Under the pieces are notes generated by a model. The model worked only from the letters and a program-made list of their open reading frames with translations. It did not search any database and was not told the origin of the DNA. Both the position numbers and the translations under genes were made by a program. A stretch of DNA of 64,000 bases. It comes from Prevotella sp. E15-22. Lineage in GTDB: Bacteria > Bacteroidota > Bacteroidia > Bacteroidales > Bacteroidaceae. Below, in pieces: positions 27,684-35,652 of the stretch; position 1 is the stretch's first letter; each line of letters begins with the position of its first letter. The stretch lies in contig NZ_CP096247.1 in assembly GCF_023204875.1 (NCBI RefSeq), forward strand, positions 1,240,001-1,304,000. The letters run 5' to 3'.

Positions 27684-27718
27684 AAAAAATAACGAGCTAA
27701 AGTAAAACTTTGCTCGCT
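27684..27718 (-). terminator. Terminator after tRNA-Arg
   Basis: On the minus strand GCGAGCAAAG faces CTTTAGCTCGT with one bulged base, followed by TATTTTTTG. It begins about 16 bp after the tRNA. Confidence 0.7.
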
Positions 27719-27733
27719 ATTCCTTGCTTTTTG

Positions 27734-27807
27734 TGATTCCGGCGGGATTCAAACCCACAACCTTCTGATCCGTAGTCAGATGCTCTATTCAGTTGAGCTA
27801 CGGAACC
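27734..27807 (-). tRNA. tRNA-Arg (anticodon ACG)
   Basis: A 74-base cloverleaf on the minus strand: acceptor GGTTCCG with CGGAATC (one G-U), D-stem GCTC/GAGC, anticodon stem TCTGA/TCAGA with loop CTACGGA (anticodon ACG), T-stem GTGGG/CCCGC with loop TTTGAAT, discriminator A. The 3' CCA is not encoded. The 3' end is duplicated 103 bp away (27836-27861). Confidence 0.95.
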
Positions 27808-27835
27808 TCCGTTCCTTTGTCGCAAACCATTGAAT

Positions 27836-27861
27836 GTGATTCCGGCGGTATTCAAACCTAC
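27836..27861 (-). repeat. Decayed copy of the tRNA-Arg 3' end, candidate attachment site
   Basis: 26 bases match the T-arm and acceptor 3' end of the tRNA at 27733-27758 in the same orientation, with two differences that break T-stem pairs. Beyond 27861 the sequence diverges. A leftover 3' end at the border of an element is what a tRNA-targeting integrase leaves on one side; an intact tRNA-Arg would then be expected at the far right end, outside the window. An old tandem tRNA duplication is the alternative. Confidence 0.6.
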
Positions 27862-28257
27862 CTTGTAAATCAACTGGTTATAAAGAAATGTGTTACTTAT
27901 TATCCAAGTGTACACATTAGCCAATTTCCTTCAAAAAGTCTTGCCTCAGTGGGCATCTCTATGCCCTTTGTCCACTTAACTAACTTAGTTAGTCTCTTAG
28001 ACGGGTGCAAAAGTACACATTTTCTGTGTTACTACCAAATTATGAACCCACTTTTTGCGTTTTTTCGACTATTTTTTTTGAAATACTTACATTTTTGACC
28101 TTTTTTGTGTGAATTTTGACGTAAACTAAGTTTGTTTGTTAGGATTTGAAGTTAATTTTTGTATTCAAGTGTTTAAAAACTTAGGAGATTGAGTTAATAA
28201 CTTAGTAGCAGCTGATTCATTTTTCAAAAGTGTTCATTTCGTGGAAACTTTTTACTA
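27862..28257. other. Element left-end regulatory region without genes
   Basis: About 400 AT-rich bases without a credible gene. They hold the palindrome at 27978-27990, a minus-strand -7-like box TACTTTTG at 28008-28015, and a partial palindrome copy near 28195 (TAACTTAGTA). The layout fits a phage control region before the early promoter at 28258. Confidence 0.5.
27978..27990. promoter_or_regulatory. Palindrome AACTAACTTAGTT, candidate operator
   Basis: Perfect 6+1+6 palindrome (15 bp with flanking T and A). The same 13 bases recur at 46825-46837, and 12 of 13 at 45836-45848, beside the WYL gene and defence operon. Confidence 0.6.
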
Positions 28258-28265
28258 TATTTTTG
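28258..28265 (+). promoter_or_regulatory. -7 box (TATTTTTG) of the early operon
   Basis: Plus-strand TATTTTTG about 68 bp before the first small early gene (28333), the only good consensus box ahead of the early cluster. Confidence 0.6.
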
Positions 28266-28332
28266 CACCACGGTTCAGAATGGACCCAATCATGTAGCTA
28301 TGTGATTATTAGATAATTGAAAACTGAAATGT

Positions 28333-28443
28333 ATGAAGAGTAAAAGAGTATCACTTACTAATGGAAAGAACAGTCTTCCATCCGTGAATTGTATTCCTGA
28401 TGTCAAACCCTCCTATATATATAAGATATGTATAGTGCAATGA
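28333..28443 (+). CDS. 36-residue early small protein
   Basis: An ATG at 28333 opens 36 codons ending TGA at 28441-28443. The stop overlaps the ATG of the next gene (ATGA), the main reason to accept it. Basic at the start (MKSKRVSLTNGK); no recognised domain. Confidence 0.45.
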   Translation: MKSKRVSLTNGKNSLPSVNCIPDVKPSYIYKICIVQ

Positions 28444-28718
28444 GAATCAGGAATAGAGCAAAGTGGTTTCGTTCCATTAAGCCAGGAGATGTATCGGAGG
28501 GATCATTTAAGAGTTGCAGTGTCTTTGATTCCATATCAGTCCAACTGACTCAGTACAATCGAACTATGGGCAGGGAGAAAGGCGTGTTTATTCATGCCAA
28601 GTATTTCCCCGACGATGCCAGCGTAGTCCTTGTGGGGGTTACATTGGAACAAAGAGAGAGAGAATTAGTCGACCGCAGTTATAGTAGTCATTGGCGCAAA
28701 CTTATCAACAAGCAATAG
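28440..28718 (+). CDS. Early small protein, 92 residues
   Basis: Start chosen at the ATG (28440) coupled to the previous stop; another ATG in frame four codons earlier is possible. It starts very basic (MRIRNRAKWFRSIKPGD) and continues with a beta-like stretch (GVFIHAKYFPDDASVVLVGV). The family is not recognised. Position next to the promoter suggests an early regulator or recombination accessory, which is inference. Confidence 0.65.
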   Translation: MRIRNRAKWFRSIKPGDVSEGSFKSCSVFDSISVQLTQYNRTMGREKGVFIHAKYFPDDASVVLVGVTLEQRERELVDRSYSSHWRKLINKQ

Positions 28719-28720
28719 AG

Positions 28721-28909
28721 ATGATTTCAATAGACCGTGTAGATATTGAGGATACAATCCTTAACGCCGAAGAAGCAGGGAAACTGTTTGGCATTGAAGC
28801 ATCTGCGATGTATAAGAGAGCTAAGAAGAATATGGTTCCGTCTCATAAAATGGGAAGAAAAGTGTACTTCCTGAAAAGTGAGATAGTAGCATTCATTCGT
28901 AACAATTGA
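28721..28909 (+). CDS. Excisionase/AlpA-type winged helix-turn-helix protein
   Basis: 62 residues. ILNAEEAGKLFGIEASAMYKRAKK is the HTH of the MerR/AlpA-like excisionase family, cut here at 20 or fewer residues per stretch: ILNAEEAGKLFGIEASAM, then YKRAKKNMVPSHKMGRKVYF with the wing ending in a Lys/Arg pair. A TTG start 10 codons earlier is possible, but the ATG follows the previous stop by two bases. Such proteins direct excision or act as transcription switches of prophages and plasmids. Confidence 0.8.
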   Translation: MISIDRVDIEDTILNAEEAGKLFGIEASAMYKRAKKNMVPSHKMGRKVYFLKSEIVAFIRNN

Positions 28910-28961
28910 TATTGAAGAACTGGATAATAAAGTCCCTCCCCCGTCCTCTGGGAAGAATACG

Positions 28962-29120
28962 ATGGAGGGCATTTTTCAAAGAGTTATGCCAGAGAAATGT
29001 CAAACATGCGAACAAGGCAGGTGCTGCATCAACGGACATTACTGCGTGAGATATAGAACATATGTTGAATTTTTAAATAAAACAATTTGCAATGAAAATC
29101 AAGATTCAAAACACAAATGA
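28962..29120 (+). CDS. Cys-rich small protein, 52 residues
   Basis: The frame from ATG 28962 to TGA 29118-29120 encodes six cysteines, four of them in CQTCEQGRCC followed by YC (C13, C16, C21, C22, C28), plus C43. The spacing could bind zinc. The end overlaps the next gene by 29 bp. Gene status rests on length, Cys pattern and position. Confidence 0.45.
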   Translation: MEGIFQRVMPEKCQTCEQGRCCINGHYCVRYRTYVEFLNKTICNENQDSKHK

Positions 29121-29304
29121 AGCATTCAGAGTCCAGGAGAGATGGAATCTGATGGATTACCTGAAGAGTGGCCTGAAGGCCGTTAAGGAAAACGGCGCAG
29201 CCATCATAGCTGCCCAGTTCTTTCTGGAGGCCTTCCCGAGATTTAAAGAGATAACAATTAGTACGGAGTTGACTGAAGATGTACAAGCCGATAATAAAGA
29301 TTGA
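29092..29304 (+). CDS. Early small protein, 70 residues
   Basis: MKIKIQNTNEAFRVQERWNL, then a helical middle (LKAVKENGAAIIAAQFFLEA) and an acidic end. No recognised domain. It overlaps both neighbours, which suggests tight packing and translational coupling. Confidence 0.6.
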   Translation: MKIKIQNTNEAFRVQERWNLMDYLKSGLKAVKENGAAIIAAQFFLEAFPRFKEITISTELTEDVQADNKD

Positions 29305-29518
29305 GAGAGAGGAAGACGGCAGAGTCACCTTGAAGTTCAACAAGGGCAAGTTTGAAACTCAAATGTGGTTTGACGACGAAGCCCAGTTTCAAGGGTTCCT
29401 TTTTGGTCTAAAGACTATGTTGGCCATGGGTGCCGATTCTCTAGGCTGCAGTATTCCTGTACCTGAATTAAACGATAATCAGAATGAAAATTCAGAAGGA
29501 GACCACCAGCCGGGGTGA
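29279..29518 (+). CDS. Early small protein, 79 residues (paralogue of the next gene)
   Basis: It shares the pattern M-W-F, E-x-x-F-Q-x-F, L-x-x-M-L, G-A-x-S with the gene at 29484 (QMWFDDEAQFQGFLFGLKTM then MGADSLGC). The N-terminal half is strand-like (GRVTLKFNKGKFETQMWF). The tail is acidic. Function unknown. Overlaps the previous and following genes. Confidence 0.6.
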   Translation: MYKPIIKIEREEDGRVTLKFNKGKFETQMWFDDEAQFQGFLFGLKTMLAMGADSLGCSIPVPELNDNQNENSEGDHQPG

Positions 29519-29654
29519 TATCGTATTCACCTACTGTAACGACGATCATGCTGAAGGGATGTGGTTCAAGACAGAAGATGAGTTCCAATTATTCGTCTCA
29601 CACCTTAACATGCTGGTCGATAGCGGTGCATGTTCAATAGAAATCAAGACGTGA
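29484..29654 (+). CDS. Early small protein, 56 residues (paralogue of the previous gene)
   Basis: The frame from ATG 29484 to TGA 29652-29654 encodes GMWFKTEDEFQLFVSHLNML and then DSGACS, matching the core of the 79-residue gene just before it. The match is between different frames of overlapping genes, so it supports both being real and produced by a tandem duplication. Too short for usual gene finders. Confidence 0.65.
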   Translation: MKIQKETTSRGDIVFTYCNDDHAEGMWFKTEDEFQLFVSHLNMLVDSGACSIEIKT

Positions 29655-29836
29655 AGTACATCGTTACTGCCTATAACAAACTGTCTGGCGAGCGTGAGGT
29701 AATATCATCCCCACGCTCGCTGGAATTAACAAAGGCGATGATGCAAAGACGGCTGAAAGAAGTCCGGTATAAGCGTCATCAGCCTTATACTAACCTCCGC
29801 ATCGAGGAAAACGTCACACAGTTAAAAATCTGGTGA
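29630..29836 (+). CDS. Early small protein, 68 residues
   Basis: Strand-like start (VKYIVTAYNKLSGEREVISS), then a basic helix (KAMMQRRLKEVRYKRHQPY). No recognised domain. Overlaps the preceding gene by 25 bp. Confidence 0.6.
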   Translation: MFNRNQDVKYIVTAYNKLSGEREVISSPRSLELTKAMMQRRLKEVRYKRHQPYTNLRIEENVTQLKIW

Positions 29837-29870
29837 TGGCTTTCCTTCGTATGATAATATAAAGAAATAT

Positions 29871-30362
29871 ATGAAGCAAGAAAACGACCTATTATCAAAG
29901 ATGAACCAGTTCTGGCAGTCTCTGCAGAGAGCAAACGACGAGCTGAACAGTTTCATCACATCTGGCATGCCGACCACAACAGAGAAGCGGCACAAGGATT
30001 TCGTTCGCCAGTGGAACCACATGAAAGATAAGGCCACTGATTTATGCGACCTAATTGAACAACAACAGTCTTCGGATATAGAGCCTAAGGAAGTAACACT
30101 TCCATGGGATAGCAGTTCTTTCAAGAAAGCCTGGCAGGATTGGAAAGAATATCTGGAAGAGCAGCACAATAGACGCATGAAGAGCAGGATGGAATATGCT
30201 GCCCTCGCCTATCTGAAGAAGTTGAGCGCAGGCAACGAAGCCACTGCAGTTGAATACCTGCAGTTCGCGATGGCCGGTGGCTACACGAAGTTCTTCAAGG
30301 TCACAGAGAAGAGTTATGAACAACCGACCGTAGCAGGAGGACGTGGCGATGGCGACTACTAA
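29871..30362 (+). CDS. Phage replication protein with DnaT-like domain
   Basis: 163 residues. The C-terminal half has the pattern seen at the end of phage replication organisers: FKKAWQDWKEYLEEQHN, then a helix LAYLKKLSAGNEATAVEYLQ and AMAGGYTKFF, the place where others have S-x-x-x-G-W-x-G. Such domains bind single-stranded DNA or recruit the helicase loader. The next gene is the loader, with overlap. I judge the family from this pattern only. Confidence 0.65.
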   Translation: MKQENDLLSKMNQFWQSLQRANDELNSFITSGMPTTTEKRHKDFVRQWNHMKDKATDLCDLIEQQQSSDIEPKEVTLPWDSSSFKKAWQDWKEYLEEQHNRRMKSRMEYAALAYLKKLSAGNEATAVEYLQFAMAGGYTKFFKVTEKSYEQPTVAGGRGDGDY

Positions 30363-31077
30363 TCAGGAATTAAAGTCCAGAATGGACTTGAAGATAGATG
30401 AAGTCATCAAGTCTCAGGAGCATGAATACATGGAGGCTACAAAGGATCTTCGCGAGTGGCATAATTCAGCACTTACGAAGAATCAGTTCTGGAAGCTTTT
30501 AAACGCTTTTGCCCGTAAATTCCTGGCTGAGCGTGGCTATTTCGAGCCGTTTGAGATAGACGACAACAACAGGGAAATCATGAATCAGATGTATCTATAT
30601 GCCATCGGTTCAGAAGACTGTAAGTGGAATATTAATAAAGGAATCTATCTGGCTGGTAAAAACGGATGTGGGAAAACCATTCTTATGCATTCCTTCTGTG
30701 AGGTGCTGCATTTCATTTCTGGTAAGACTGTTGAGATGATATCAGCTTCCGACCTCTGTGACATGATAGCAGAGAAAGGTTTCAAGAGTTTCACTACACG
30801 TCCCCTTTTCATTGACGAACTGGGCCGTGAGAAGTTGGAGATGAATGCCTTCGGTAACAAAATTCGCCCCATGAAGGAACTTATTGCCAAGCGCTACAAC
30901 ATGGGTGCCAGGACATTCTTCACTTCCAACTTCAAAGTAGCAACATTAGCCAGATGGCGCGACGAGAAAGGAGAAATCATTGGGTATGGCTCTGAAATCG
31001 GTGGCCGTATCAGAGAGATGACAACCATAGTAGAAATGCCTGGCGAAGACAGGCGACCTAGCCAAGAGGAAAGATGA
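30349..31077 (+). CDS. DnaC/IstB-like helicase loader ATPase
   Basis: 242 residues from the ATG at 30349 (a GTG two codons earlier is possible). AAA+ features: Walker A GKNGCGKT (about 102-109), Walker B-like RPLFIDELG, sensor-like RTFFTSNFK. This is the DnaC/IstB type that places the replicative helicase on DNA. It overlaps the DnaT-like gene by 14 bp and the next by ATGA, so the replication genes are one coupled set. Confidence 0.85.
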   Translation: MATTNQELKSRMDLKIDEVIKSQEHEYMEATKDLREWHNSALTKNQFWKLLNAFARKFLAERGYFEPFEIDDNNREIMNQMYLYAIGSEDCKWNINKGIYLAGKNGCGKTILMHSFCEVLHFISGKTVEMISASDLCDMIAEKGFKSFTTRPLFIDELGREKLEMNAFGNKIRPMKELIAKRYNMGARTFFTSNFKVATLARWRDEKGEIIGYGSEIGGRIREMTTIVEMPGEDRRPSQEER

Positions 31078-32339
31078 ACAAGATAGAGAGAAAACAGCTC
31101 GCGGCTACTGTATCGAATAACCATTCATACAACCGCCTCGATCAGATAAAGGAATGGCTCAATGAAAACTATATCGTCAGGGTTAATCTTCTGGACCGTT
31201 CCAAAGTATCGCTAAGTCCGACACCTGAATGTTCTTTTCATTATGAGTATGCGGTTACTGAAAACGATATCCTCCTGCATGCCTTTGCAGACGAAATCAA
31301 GGTTTCGGACAAGCAGCTGAGAATGCTGCTATCGAGTCCGAATCATATGGAGTCGTTCAATCCTATATGTGACTATCTGGAGTCTCTGCGGGGGAAATAC
31401 AAAGGCCCCTCGCAGATTGACCTTTTATGTACCTCCCTGCGTCTGGTGCAGGATGATAAGGAGAACAAGGACAGGGCTAATCAGATTTTACGTAAGTGGC
31501 TGGTGGCCACAGCTGCTTGTGCCCTGGGTATCCATCAGAACGACGTGGCGTTAGGACTTGTAGGAGAAAAGGCCGGTATCGGTAAGACCACCTTCTTTGA
31601 ACTGTTGGTACCGCCATGCCTGAAGGAATATTATCAAGTGGCTCAGAAGGACGAAAGGCTCTTCTCCATGCCCATCAGCTTTACGCAGCGTTTCCTGCTG
31701 AACTTCGATGAGTTTGCGGCAATCAGCAAACGCAACGAAGAGGACTTCAAGCTATACATGTCAGCCAGTGTCATTGAGATAAAGCGGCCAGGATCCCGTT
31801 ACGCAGAGAAAGTTCCTCGTGTCGCATCATGTTGCTTCACATCGAACAAGAATCAGCGTATGGGAGGCTTTATCAGCAAGCCGGACAACGGCCTGATGCG
31901 ACGTCTGGCAGTCATAGAGGTGGACGCCATCGATGACTACCGCAAGCGCCTCGATGTCGACCAGCTATGGGCAGAGGCAATCATGCTGATTGATGGTGGC
32001 TTTGACCCCGTGTGGTCTCAAAAGGAGTACCAGGAGTTCGTTGTGGAGAATCGCCAGTACGTCGAGGAGAGCAATGCTCTTCGCCTTCTCCGTCTATACT
32101 ACAAGTTGCCAGAAGCTGGAGAGAAAGGCGTCTTCAGGACTGCACGAATGATCGTAGAGGAACTGAAGGACAAGCGCAAGCTTTCATCGCAGGCGCAGCA
32201 GGTCAACGAAGTGACTGTCGGCCAGGCGCTGGTAACAATGGGCTTCAAGCCCGTTTCCCAGCGTACAGATGACGGAAAGCCGCGCTATGGCTACTTCGTC
32301 GTTCCCTCTTATGATACCGCTATTACTCAGGAAAAGTAG
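31074..32339 (+). CDS. VapE/D5-like replicative ATPase
   Basis: 421 residues. A P-loop GEKAGIGKTT (about 164-173) followed by FLLNFDEFAAIS (Walker B) and SCCFTSNKNQ (sensor) match the VirE/VapE family of superfamily 3-like ATPases common in Bacteroidota phages and mobile elements. The C-terminal 100 residues include a winged-helix-like region. It probably unwinds the element's origin. The start overlaps the loader stop (ATGA). A terminator follows. Confidence 0.82.
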   Translation: MNKIERKQLAATVSNNHSYNRLDQIKEWLNENYIVRVNLLDRSKVSLSPTPECSFHYEYAVTENDILLHAFADEIKVSDKQLRMLLSSPNHMESFNPICDYLESLRGKYKGPSQIDLLCTSLRLVQDDKENKDRANQILRKWLVATAACALGIHQNDVALGLVGEKAGIGKTTFFELLVPPCLKEYYQVAQKDERLFSMPISFTQRFLLNFDEFAAISKRNEEDFKLYMSASVIEIKRPGSRYAEKVPRVASCCFTSNKNQRMGGFISKPDNGLMRRLAVIEVDAIDDYRKRLDVDQLWAEAIMLIDGGFDPVWSQKEYQEFVVENRQYVEESNALRLLRLYYKLPEAGEKGVFRTARMIVEELKDKRKLSSQAQQVNEVTVGQALVTMGFKPVSQRTDDGKPRYGYFVVPSYDTAITQEK

Positions 32340-32371
32340 TTTTCTTTTCAATTTTTATATTTCTTTTTTTC

Positions 32372-32408
32372 GGACTGTTGGAAATCTAATCCAGCAGTCC
32401 TTTTTTTA
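32372..32408 (+). terminator. Terminator of the replication operon
   Basis: GGACTGTTGGA pairs with TCCAGCAGTCC (11 bp, one U-G pair, loop AATCTAA), then eight T. Confidence 0.88.
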
Positions 32409-32544
32409 AAAAAACAAGTTTTATTTTTATTCCGCCCACGCCTTATATTTATATATAAGTATTCTCGCCTTTGCGAATCTTCAAAAATGAAGATTTATAG
32501 ATAAAAACAAGGCGCGAGAATTTTAAATTTTGGTACGAAATGTA

Positions 32545-32762
32545 GGTACTACAGATACTACAAGGCATTTCTGAAATCAAAAACACCTCTGATTTATAGG
32601 TATTTAGCCGTCTGTTTTTGTAGTACCCTCGTTTCTTGAAAAGCAATAAATTACCACATCTTTGAAAGGTACTACTAGTTACTACATTGCAAAGGTACTA
32701 CAGAATTATCGAGGCTAACCATCATATAGTCAGGCAGTTATCCTTTTGTAGTATGTAGTACC
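32545..32762. repeat. TACTACA iteron-like cluster, candidate origin
   Basis: Eight copies of TACTACA or GGTACTACA occur within 218 AT-rich bases: plus strand at 32545, 32556, 32668, 32680 and 32694; minus strand at 32619, 32747 and 32754. Three are close pairs (11, 12 and 7 bp). It follows directly the helicase operon. This resembles iterons where an initiator binds. Confidence 0.55.
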
Positions 32763-33210
32763 CATATATCTTTTCATTTTTTTTTCTGAAATCCTTTCTG
32801 AAGCACTAAAGAAGCAAAGGCCTTTATCCGTCATCAATTGCAAATCACCAATGATTTTCTAATCTTTTTTCTCTTTCATCGATTCTTTTTAAGTATCAGC
32901 CACCCCATATGATAAAGTGATACATACAGAATCCACACCCCAGCGTTTAATGATTTAATAGGAATCACACCCCCTTTCTATCTCATGCCACACAAAATCA
33001 GCCCATGTGTTTATGAAGTCATCATTGCCATTAGCGTACATGGTTATAGGCAGGTAACAATCCCTTCTCCATCTTTATAGAAGCCTGACATCTATTAAGA
33101 ATAGAATGCTTTCCGATAATCCTCATTTTAATAGTCCGGGCTTACTTCAATGCAGTTCTGCATAACGAATTTAGCTGTTTAACATGCCGCCCTTCTCTTG
33201 GTGTACCAGA
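32763..33210. other. Gene-poor gap between candidate origin and the ArdA leader
   Basis: About 450 bases without a convincing gene or long hairpin; short open frames have neither good start signals nor protein-like composition. Low-complexity T-rich part near 32780. Confidence 0.4.
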
Positions 33211-33459
33211 CTTTTCCCGCTGCAAATTTAATGCTCGCCGTGCACTGCAAGTACTGGTCGACGAGCTCCCGATGCCGGCAGAAATTTTCCAGCAGCCTTC
33301 CACCATTTTCGTGAGTCCACGAAAATGATGGTATTCCAGAAAATTTCCTTGCCATTCCTTGCCTTTAAGCACTTCCCTCGCCCAATTTTCAAGGCATCGT
33401 AAAAAGTCCTCTACACAGAGGGCCGTCACTAGAAGTTAAACAATTAAATTCATACAGTT
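33211..33459 (+). ncRNA. Long structured leader before ardA (copy A of a two-copy element)
   Basis: About 250 bases that align along their whole length with 60021-60279. Shared blocks are TGCAAATTTA, CTGCAAGTA, CAGCAGCCTTCC, GGTATTCCA, TTCCTTG, ATTCCTTGC and AAGCACTT. Between two blocks lies a hairpin CATTTTCGTG / CACGAAAATG (10 bp, loop AGTC). Copy B keeps the hairpin at the same place with different pairs. It ends at the ATG, so it looks like a 5' untranslated control RNA. Confidence 0.65.
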
Positions 33460-34074
33460 ATGCAGAACAATATTTCATCAAAGTTTCAAGCCCTCGCTAA
33501 AGAGGAAAAGAATTATCTCGGTAAGCTCTCTTTTCAGAAGATGTCAGTTGAGTATTATATGAATGATTGCGAGGATGGTCATCCCGCCGTTTACGTAGGT
33601 ACATACGCTAAATACAATGATGGAAGCCTCTTTGGTATGTGGGTTGATTTGGTCAAGTGTGGCGATTTTGATACATTCATGGAGGTTTGTCATAATCTTC
33701 ACGCTGATGAAGAGGATCCAGAGCTGATGTATCAGGATTATGAATGTTTCCCTGGTGCCTGGTATTCAGAAAGTGGTATCGATGAAGAAAGATTTGATAA
33801 AATCATGGAGTTTGCTGATTTGGATGATGATGACAGGGAAGCCTTCGAAGCGTTCTCAGATGCTTTCGGCAATGAAAGCATAGAAAGTTTCAAGGAGCGC
33901 TACATGGGTAAATGGGATTCTGAAAAGGATTTCGCTGAGCACATCGTGGATGAGTGCTACAATCTCGATAATATGATGGGCCATCTTGCTTCATACTTCG
34001 ATTACGAAGCATATGCTCGTGATCTCTTCATCGATGATTATTATTTCACTGATGGCTATGTGTTCAGAAGATAA
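33460..34074 (+). CDS. ardA: Antirestriction protein ArdA
   Basis: 204 residues. VYVGTYAKYNDGSLFGMWVD, then DEEDPELMYQDYECFPG and an acidic central region are the recognisable ArdA features. ArdA dimers mimic bent B-form DNA with surface acid residues and block type I restriction enzymes. Here it sits at the edge of the replication cluster with its own long leader. It co-resides with a type I system of the same element (49.8-55.9 kb), so either that system resists ArdA or expression timing separates them. Confidence 0.92.
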   Translation: MQNNISSKFQALAKEEKNYLGKLSFQKMSVEYYMNDCEDGHPAVYVGTYAKYNDGSLFGMWVDLVKCGDFDTFMEVCHNLHADEEDPELMYQDYECFPGAWYSESGIDEERFDKIMEFADLDDDDREAFEAFSDAFGNESIESFKERYMGKWDSEKDFAEHIVDECYNLDNMMGHLASYFDYEAYARDLFIDDYYFTDGYVFRR

Positions 34075-34156
34075 TCTGGACACATAGCTAATGTTAAATT
34101 ACTGCTATAATTATTAAATAATAGCCATTTTATATTTACTATATAAATAAATTGTA

Positions 34157-34164
34157 TATATTTG
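34157..34164 (+). promoter_or_regulatory. -7 box (TATATTTG) of the secreted-protein gene
   Basis: Plus-strand TATATTTG 34 bp before the ATG at 34199. Confidence 0.6.
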
Positions 34165-34198
34165 TGCTCATAATAACAAACTTAAAAATATAACTATT

Positions 34199-35377
34199 AT
34201 GAAACAATTTAAAATATCAGCATTAATAGCATTAGCTTTATTTGTTTTTAACCTAAATGCAATTGCACAGGTACAAGCTAATATTGCACGAGGATTTAAC
34301 ATTGTTGACAATGGTTGGAAGAAAATTATACAAAGCGGAAGTAGTGTAACAGTCTTTGCATATAAACACAAGCAAGATATTTATTCTATTGGTATTTATT
34401 CTGATGATTATGCAGGAATAATCGATTTAAAATTTTTTCCTTTTGACATAGAGGAAAAGCAGTTAAAGAAACTACCAAAAGCAGACGGAAAAGATGCAGC
34501 TGAAAAGCTAAAAGAATTCTACAAATTAGCTTGTGTTAATGCTCGTAATAATGCATTTCGAGGTTATTATAAGACAACAGCCCCTGTTTCTCTGCATCCT
34601 AAAGGGTTTTCAATTTACAATTACATAAAAATAGGCGATCCTATAACAATAATTGGGTTTAAAGAGCTGCGTGACTTTATGAATCGTCCTTATTATCGTT
34701 ATGCAATTTTAAATAATGATTGTGCAGAATATTTTGAAAGCAGTGCATCAGATAATGTCGTAATAAACTTCCCACTTGGTTATCTGCCATCAACAGATGA
34801 TTCGCAAGTAAAGGCAATCATTTCAAGAGAAAATATGAAAATAATAGACCGCAGACAGGCAGAAGAGAAAGCACGAAAAGAAGAACAAGAAAGAATCAAG
34901 GAGGAAGAGCGCAAAGCTACAGCAGAGAGGGAGGCAGCTGCTATAAAAGAAATAAAAGAAGAAGAGCTAGCTTTTCTGCGAAACCATGCACCGGCATATA
35001 TAGAAATAGAGGGATGGCATAGGGATAGTGCTAACGGAATTTCGATTGATATTGCTTTCAAGAACGGTAGTTCTCAAAAAGTAAAGTATGTATATTTTAA
35101 AGGATATTTTTTAAATGCAGTAGGCGATAAATGTCGGAATGAAATCAACGGAAGTACAGAATGGAAATATAGAGGTGTAGGGCCAGTAGATGCGTTGCCA
35201 GACACTCCATATTATATTTACTATAATCATATAGCCCATTGGCATTTCAGTAATCCACGTTTCTATTCTGGAACAGCCAACACATTTCACCTTTCATCTG
35301 TTACAATTGAATATATGAATGGAAAAAAGACTGTTCTTAGTGGTGCAGAATTAAAGAAAAGAATGAGATATATGTAA
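34199..35377 (+). CDS. Secreted protein of unknown function with coiled-coil segment
   Basis: 392 residues with a signal peptide (MKQFKISALIALALFVFNLN to AIAQ). A long charged helix, about residues 215-260 (RQAEEKARKEEQERIKEEER and on), predicts a coiled coil. The last 130 residues are beta-rich (YIEIEGWHRDSANGISIDIA). It is AT-rich compared with its neighbours and has its own promoter and a terminator, which suggests an independently acquired phage 'moron'. No family recognised. Confidence 0.75.
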   Translation: MKQFKISALIALALFVFNLNAIAQVQANIARGFNIVDNGWKKIIQSGSSVTVFAYKHKQDIYSIGIYSDDYAGIIDLKFFPFDIEEKQLKKLPKADGKDAAEKLKEFYKLACVNARNNAFRGYYKTTAPVSLHPKGFSIYNYIKIGDPITIIGFKELRDFMNRPYYRYAILNNDCAEYFESSASDNVVINFPLGYLPSTDDSQVKAIISRENMKIIDRRQAEEKARKEEQERIKEEERKATAEREAAAIKEIKEEELAFLRNHAPAYIEIEGWHRDSANGISIDIAFKNGSSQKVKYVYFKGYFLNAVGDKCRNEINGSTEWKYRGVGPVDALPDTPYYIYYNHIAHWHFSNPRFYSGTANTFHLSSVTIEYMNGKKTVLSGAELKKRMRYM

Positions 35378-35457
35378 TACTTATATTGGTTCCGGTTAAA
35401 AGAACAGGTTCTAGTAGCTGGAACCATTAAATTTGCAACTTTAATCCGCATAAAATC

Positions 35458-35490
35458 AAGGCGACTCCTAAAAGGGTCGCCTTTCCTGTC
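35458..35490 (+). terminator. Terminator after the secreted-protein gene
   Basis: AAGGCGACTC pairs with GGGTCGCCTT (10 bp, one U-G pair, loop CTAAAA) followed by a T-rich stretch. Confidence 0.65.
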
Positions 35491-35619
35491 TTAGCAAATA
35501 TGCATCACTTGTATTACCTTTGCCCATGGAATTCAGGAATAATCCTGGGTCAAACAACAAAATATCAGAAATATCAACAGATTTTTAAGAAATTCTTATT
35601 GTAATTGTTTGATTTTTAG

Positions 35620-35627
35620 TATCTTTG
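35620..35627 (+). promoter_or_regulatory. -7 box (TATCTTTG) before the virion region
   Basis: Plus-strand TATCTTTG 25 bp before the ATG at 35653. A TTG at 35599-35601, 18 bp upstream, could be the -33 element. Confidence 0.65.
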
Positions 35628-35652
35628 TAACATATTTGTAAAGTAATACATT

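Noticed and set aside
32449..32646. 65-codon minus-strand open frame in the iteron region
   Set aside because: AT-rich, no start signal, crosses repeated motifs.
33142..33429. 95-codon minus-strand open frame in the ardA leader
   Set aside because: The leader is conserved in a second copy by RNA-like blocks; the frame is not kept there.
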